Origin: Methylovulum sp.
GTDB taxonomy: Bacteria; Pseudomonadota; Gammaproteobacteria; Methylococcales; Methylomonadaceae
DNA length: 10,032 nucleotides
Reading direction: 5' to 3'
NCBI GenBank assembly: GCA_028713595.1
Contig: JAQTNZ010000050.1
Location: 1 to 10,032, forward strand
Below, in pieces: positions 6,722-10,032 of the stretch; the first letter of the stretch is position 1, and each line of letters opens with the position of its first letter. The notes below the pieces were generated by a model that worked only from the letters and a program-made list of their open reading frames with translations, was not told the DNA's origin and made no database searches. A program made the position numbers and the translations under genes.

Positions 6722-6769
6722 TCTCCAGATGGATAGGTTTTGGTAAGGTTTAGGAATAACATCATCTGG
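6722..6769 (-). promoter_or_regulatory. Intercistronic hairpin overlapping the DUF2383 ribosome binding site
   Basis: CCAGATG (6763–6769, read on the minus strand) and CATCTGG (6725–6731) are perfect 7-bp complements about 31 bases apart. The GG at the end of the second arm forms part of the GGAGA Shine-Dalgarno (6722–6726) of the DUF2383 gene. Folding would partly hide the site, suggesting lowered or regulated translation of the last gene. It is inferred from complementarity only. Confidence 0.35.
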
Positions 6770-6770
6770 C

Positions 6771-7292
6771 TTAAGCGCTAATTGACGCTTCAGCGGTGAT
6801 GGAAATGTCTTCGGCGTGGGCCCGCTCGAAGATTTTTTTGGCGACATCACGCTCTTCGCTAGTTGTCGCCCGTACTGAAATCAAGGCATTGCCGCCTTTG
6901 ATTTTGCCCTCATAACGTTTGGCTTCATATTCGGGAATGCCCATGCCGATTAATGCGCCGGTCAAACCACCCGTGGCGGCACCCACGGCGGCACCGCTTA
7001 AAGCCCCCATGATAGGGCCTGCGGCGATAAACGGGCCGACACCTGGAATCGCCAAACTGCCTATCCCTGCCAACCAGCCAAATATCGCCCCCGCACCTAA
7101 ACCCACGGCTCCGCCAATGGCGGCGCCTTCGGGGCTTTTGGTATGTTTTTCATGGGCAAAATCTTGCGTGGTGGATTTGTCCGGGAACAGCACTGAGATA
7201 TCGTTATTGGAAAAGTCAGCCATTTTTAAGTGATTGACAATAATTTCTGCTTGCTCCATTGATTGGGCGATACAAAATACAGCTTTAGTCAT
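6771..7292 (-). CDS. Glycine-zipper membrane protein with split alpha/beta domain (general-stress-protein-like)
   Basis: This is a 173-residue protein. Residues 1–37 (MTKAVFCIAQSMEQAEIIVN onward) look like the first half of a small alpha/beta domain as seen in DUF1269/DUF3341 and heat-induced YflT-like stress proteins. Residues 55–119 are a long glycine/alanine-rich hydrophobic stretch with GxxxG repeats, probably two membrane-inserting helices. Residues 120–170 resume the alpha/beta fold (YEGKIKGGNALISVRATTSE). No catalytic motif is seen and its exact role is unknown. The start is well supported by AGGAGA six bases before the ATG. It begins 17 bp after the BON-domain gene, so co-transcription is very likely. 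Confidence 0.85.
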   Translation of the reverse strand: MTKAVFCIAQSMEQAEIIVNHLKMADFSNNDISVLFPDKSTTQDFAHEKHTKSPEGAAIGGAVGLGAGAIFGWLAGIGSLAIPGVGPFIAAGPIMGALSGAAVGAATGGLTGALIGMGIPEYEAKRYEGKIKGGNALISVRATTSEERDVAKKIFERAHAEDISITAEASISA

Positions 7293-7309
7293 GACGTTCT
7301 CCTGGGCCT

Positions 7310-7717
7310 TTACGGCACTTTATTATCAAGTTGGTTGTCTACCTGCGTGACACCCCGCGTTTGCGCGGCGATTTTTTGCAGTTTTATACTTTCCGCCGCA
7401 CTGCCAACTGGCCCGCGCAAAGTCACCACGCCATTGCGGGTGATAATTTTTGCATTATGGGCATCCAATGACAGCGACTTGTTTTTAACCACAGCCTTAC
7501 GGATATGGGCCGTGATTCTGATATCCTTTTTAGTTTCCTTTTGTTCTTCCGGGGTTAATGTCGTGCCGGACTTATCGCGGGCATTGAGCTGGGTGTTGTC
7601 TAATGCCGAACCTGTTGCCAAATAAGTTGCATTATCATGGTCTGCCCGTGCTGTACCCGTTGCCAGCAGTAAAACGCTGGTTAACGAGAACATAAGCAGC
7701 AATAATCGTGTGGACAT
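7310..7717 (-). CDS. Periplasmic BON-domain protein
   Basis: This is a 135-residue exported protein. A Sec signal peptide (basic start, hydrophobic stretch at about 5–20, probable cleavage after TARA at residue 25) is followed by a short linker and a single BON domain at about 64–131. The family-typical core NGVVTLRGPVGSAAE is at about 95–109, with the VTQVDNQL end at 123–130. BON domains, as in OsmY, are thought to bind phospholipid or envelope surfaces and are common in osmotic and envelope stress proteins. OsmY has two such domains, so this is a one-domain relative. AAGGAGA six to seven bases upstream fixes the start at 7717. It is the second gene of the operon. Confidence 0.92.
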   Translation of the reverse strand: MSTRLLLLMFSLTSVLLLATGTARADHDNATYLATGSALDNTQLNARDKSGTTLTPEEQKETKKDIRITAHIRKAVVKNKSLSLDAHNAKIITRNGVVTLRGPVGSAAESIKLQKIAAQTRGVTQVDNQLDNKVP

Positions 7718-7787
7718 ATCGATCTCCTTAAGTAATTGCTTGGTAATGCAGAATGCTATCCATGACCGTTTTATCCCTGAATGGGCA

Positions 7788-8015
7788 TTATTTTGTGTCG
7801 ATAACGGAACTGGCGGTTTGGTGGTGGCTCAATAAGCGGCTTAACACAAAACCCGTCCCAACCGCCACGCTGAGGACAGCGATGGGGTTGCTGTTGATAT
7901 AAGTCCGGCAATCTTCCATAAACTGCCGCTCCGCGATTTTCAATTGCCGCGTTTTTTTACTTAGCAACGCCGCCACTTGACAGTGTTCAGGAGGTACTTT
8001 GTCTGTTGTTTGCAT
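7788..8015 (-). CDS. Small YqjD/ElaB-like (DUF883-type) tail-anchored protein
   Basis: This 75-residue protein has a charged helical N-terminal half and one hydrophobic segment at about residues 44–62 (NPIAVLSVAVGTGFVLSRLL), preceded by the helix ERQFMEDCRTYINSNP. That arrangement is characteristic of the YqjD/ElaB/YgaM family. In E. coli, members are stationary-phase inner-membrane proteins that associate with ribosomes. The usual terminal GLLLARR is replaced by LSRLLSHHQTASSVIDTK, so the resemblance is clear but divergent. A weak AGAAGA precedes the ATG. It is the first gene of the operon, 70 bp before the BON gene. Confidence 0.75.
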   Translation of the reverse strand: MQTTDKVPPEHCQVAALLSKKTRQLKIAERQFMEDCRTYINSNPIAVLSVAVGTGFVLSRLLSHHQTASSVIDTK

Positions 8016-8406
8016 AATAATATCTTCTAAAATAAAGAGGGGGTAACAGGCTTAACAACCCGAAAGTTAAGGGCAATAATTGAAAAAATATTAATAATCG
8101 CCCAGATAGTGGGCGGGGCGGGGCATTTTTAGCCAGGTTAAAAATACCCATAACGCAGCTACGCCCTAACCTGTTTAGAATGCCGGTGTTTTTATTAATA
8201 TCGGCTTGTATATCTAATAAAGCCCAAACAAACGGCTTGAGACAAGTTGACGGGTAGGTTAAAGGAAAATAGGCGTGGTGTCGGTGCGCTGTCGCACTTA
8301 GGGGAGGGGGTTAAAAACTTTAGGAAAACTGCTTGTTGCCATTGAGGCGCGGGCATATTGTTAAACTGCATCTAACCGGAGAAACCTAGCGGGTAAGGTA
8401 TATCCG
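8016..8406. other. Intergenic region upstream of the stress operon, with inverted repeats
   Basis: No supported gene. Several inverted repeats lie upstream of the operon start: CTTAAC…GTTAAG (8051–8056 / 8066–8071), GCCC…GGGC flanking AGATAGT (8099–8113), and CAGGTTA (8134–8140) with TAACCTG (8167–8173). The first is close enough to the start to act as an operator or leader hairpin. I could not identify a convincing -35/-10 pair. A hairpin repeat at 8284–8302 is listed separately. Confidence 0.4.
8284..8302. repeat. 19-bp hairpin repeat, copy 2
   Basis: GTGCGCTGTCGCACTTAGG has a 5-bp stem, GTGCG/CGCAC, with loop CTGT. It is the partner of 6143–6161, in the same orientation, on the upstream side of the stress operon. 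Confidence 0.5.
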
Positions 8407-8447
8407 CCACAAAATGCCTGACGGTAAAAACGTCAGGCATTTTGTGG
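8407..8447. terminator. Strong symmetrical rho-independent terminator
   Basis: CCACAAAATGCCTGACG (8407–8423) and its exact reverse complement (8431–8447) form a 17-bp perfect stem with loop GTAAAAA. The GC-rich core is flanked by AAAA and TTTT, so it can serve either strand. It lies 38 bp after the stop of the PqiC-like gene and closes the lipid-transport operon. Confidence 0.9.
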
Positions 8448-8485
8448 TGAAGTGCTCTTTAACCTATCCTGCTTTTGGCTAAAGG

Positions 8486-9070
8486 TTACTGATTTTTCCG
8501 CAACGTGGCGGCAATTTCTTGGCCTAATTGGCTGAGGCACAGGCTTTGGGCAGTGACCATGGTATCGTAATCGGACGTTGAGGCCGCCGCTTGATAAACC
8601 GAGCGTTTGTCTATAATAGTCTGGTCGTTGTGTTTGATAGACCATTGGGCAATCAGGCGGCTTTGCCCATTGGCATCGACATGGAACTCCACTATGTCGA
8701 TGCTGATTTGGTAATCCACTACCTGCCGCTGGGGCCAGGGGTAGCGGATCATCCGGTTGCTGCCCAGTTGGTCGGGCAAGGCTTTGAATAACGCAAGGGC
8801 AATGTTTTGGTCTAGCCGCTCTGCCCAACGATGGTGTTCGGCCAGCTTAAACTGGTGTTCGGTGAGGCCAACCATCATTTGCGGACGGTTCAGATAGTCG
8901 GGTATGTGTATCGGCCCCAAACCTATCATGCCCTCTGGAATAGGGGCGGGCGGTGGGGTGCTAAGGCCAACATCCGCAGTGAGCCGATAAAATTGGATGG
9001 GCTTGCTATCATGGTGCATACACGCGCTCAATAACAGTACCGAGCAAGCCAGCACAGGCAGGGATTTCAT
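8486..9070 (-). CDS. PqiC/YmbA-type lipoprotein, ABC transport auxiliary component
   Basis: This is a 194-residue outer-membrane lipoprotein. The lipobox LSAC at residues 14–17 makes C17 the acylated cysteine, with no Asp at +2, so outer-membrane sorting is expected. The rest matches the ABC-type transport auxiliary family: an early FYRL segment (27–30), IPDYLNRPQMM (56–66), and HRWAERLDQNIALAL (80–94), which is the most conserved part. In the E. coli Pqi system the lipoprotein PqiC pairs with the MCE protein PqiB to form a lipid conduit across the periplasm. Its Shine-Dalgarno, AAGGAG, is made by the last codons of the upstream MCE gene, and only six bases separate the genes, so translation is probably coupled. 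Confidence 0.9.
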   Translation of the reverse strand: MKSLPVLACSVLLLSACMHHDSKPIQFYRLTADVGLSTPPPAPIPEGMIGLGPIHIPDYLNRPQMMVGLTEHQFKLAEHHRWAERLDQNIALALFKALPDQLGSNRMIRYPWPQRQVVDYQISIDIVEFHVDANGQSRLIAQWSIKHNDQTIIDKRSVYQAAASTSDYDTMVTAQSLCLSQLGQEIAATLRKNQ

Positions 9071-9076
9071 GGTGTT

Positions 9077-10032
9077 TTACTCCTTTCCATACACTATCGA
9101 ATCAGGATGGCGTTGAAGGTAGTCGGTCAATTCTTTGGTGGATTGCGCCGCCTCGCGCAAAGCTTCCAGCGATTGCCAAAGCGGCGCATCGGGGGCGGCC
9201 AGGGTTTCGACGGCACCTAAAGAGTTTTTTGATTCCAGCAAGCCGCTGTTGGCGGTGTCCAAGGTTTTTTCGGTGGCGGCCAGCACGGGCTTAATGTCAC
9301 GGGTAAATTGCCGCACCAACGTTTGCGTGTCTGTCACCGTTGTGTTCATAGTGGTCAGCAAGGGTGCAAGGTTATGGTTCATCGTGGCGATGAGCTTTTC
9401 GGTTTCGTTCAGGGTTTTGGTCAGGGCGGCGCGGTTTTGCTTCAGTTCATCCGAGGTGGCGATGTCACGCACCGCTTTTAAGGTCGCCGCAAGGTCTTTG
9501 ACGATGGCTTCAATCGGCAACTGGCGGATTTTTTTCAATATTTCATCAGCGGTGTTTCTGATCTGGTCTTCTGTGGTCGGTACTGCCGGCAATTCCGCCA
9601 AATCTTTGTAGTGCAGTCCGGTCAGTTTTAGCGGGTCGTTTTGATGGAAGTTAAATTCCACAGACAAAAGCCCGGTCAGCAGGCTTTGGGTTTGCAACTG
9701 GGCTTTCAGCCCGGCATCGATCAGGCGCCGGGCGTTTTGTTGGCGTTCTTGCGCGGTGGTGGCGGCTTGAAACGGTTGTCCGCTGGCATCCAAGACCATT
9801 TCCGAGTCCAGTTCAATCACCACCGGTTTTATGATGCGCGCCGCATTTTGATCCAGTTCCAGGGAAATTTCTTTGACCGTGCCCACTTGCACGCCTTGCA
9901 AAGTGACGGGCGCACCGACATTCAGGCCGTTTAAGGCGGAGTCGAAATAAATGACGTACTCGCTTTTTTTCTTGAGCATTTGCCCGCCGCCAAAAATCAT
10001 GACCGCCGCAATCAGCAAGATCAACGCCCCCA
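9077..10032 (-). CDS. MCE/MlaD-family lipid transport protein, N-terminus outside window (partial)
   Basis: This is a single-MCE-domain inner-membrane-anchored periplasmic protein of an ABC lipid transporter. The frame is open to the right edge (317 residues visible); the first codon seen in a naive reading (TTG at 10024) is not a credible start, and the gene surely begins further right. The visible N-terminus is a hydrophobic anchor (LILLIAAVMIFGGGQM) followed by the MCE core: FDSALNGLNVGAPVTLQGVQVGTV is the hallmark, then DAGLKAQLQTQSLLTGLLSVE. From about residue 155 to the end, the sequence is helical and coiled-coil-like, with KTLNETEKL and related heptads, as expected for a periplasm-spanning arm. 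The following gene encodes the matching lipoprotein. Confidence 0.93.
   Translation of the reverse strand, partial: GALILLIAAVMIFGGGQMLKKKSEYVIYFDSALNGLNVGAPVTLQGVQVGTVKEISLELDQNAARIIKPVVIELDSEMVLDASGQPFQAATTAQERQQNARRLIDAGLKAQLQTQSLLTGLLSVEFNFHQNDPLKLTGLHYKDLAELPAVPTTEDQIRNTADEILKKIRQLPIEAIVKDLAATLKAVRDIATSDELKQNRAALTKTLNETEKLIATMNHNLAPLLTTMNTTVTDTQTLVRQFTRDIKPVLAATEKTLDTANSGLLESKNSLGAVETLAAPDAPLWQSLEALREAAQSTKELTDYLQRHPDSIVYGKE

Noticed and set aside
8433..8828. A minus-strand frame of 131 codons overlapping the PqiC-like gene
   Set aside because: It reads another frame of a clear lipoprotein gene, runs through the terminator hairpin, and has no homology that I recognise.

Overview
The window looks like the chromosome of a gammaproteobacterium. 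Gene content and the REP-like repeats would fit an environmental lineage such as Methylococcales, but that is an inference from family composition and is not proven here. Every confident gene lies on the minus strand, so the window reads right to left.

Right end (10032 to about 8407): the tail of a lipid-transport operon. A 5'-truncated MCE/MlaD-type substrate-binding protein is followed six bases later by a PqiC/YmbA-type outer-membrane lipoprotein. The pair ends at a very strong, symmetrical rho-independent terminator. The ABC permease and ATPase expected for such a system would lie beyond the window.

Middle right (8015 to 6280): a compact four-gene set that looks like a stress or envelope-maintenance operon. 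It holds a small YqjD/ElaB-like tail-anchored protein, a periplasmic BON-domain protein, a glycine-zipper membrane protein with a split alpha/beta domain, and a DUF2383 ferritin-like four-helix protein. A hairpin terminator follows. Copies of a 19-bp hairpin repeat lie on both sides of the operon.

Middle left (5846 to 1448): a Crp/Fnr-family regulator followed 82 bp later by a 1189-residue CHASE3–4xPAS–HisKA–HATPase–REC hybrid sensor kinase. Between them sits a well-initiated 23-codon ORF in another frame that overlaps the kinase start. Left end (901 to 1): the N-terminal 300 residues of a receiver–PAS–PAS protein whose output domain is outside the window.

The most unusual part is the gap between the kinase and the receiver–PAS gene (902–1447). 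It contains nested, non-coding, MITE-like elements. A 204-bp element with 18-bp terminal inverted repeats is flanked by a perfect 11-bp direct repeat. Removing it restores a perfect 13-bp-stem palindrome, which itself forms the centre of a second, outer element with the same termini. The inner element in turn carries a REP-like cassette flanked by 8-bp direct repeats. This is a three-level record of insertion that can be read directly from the sequence. I found no CRISPR array, tRNA or rRNA, and no transposase or defence gene.
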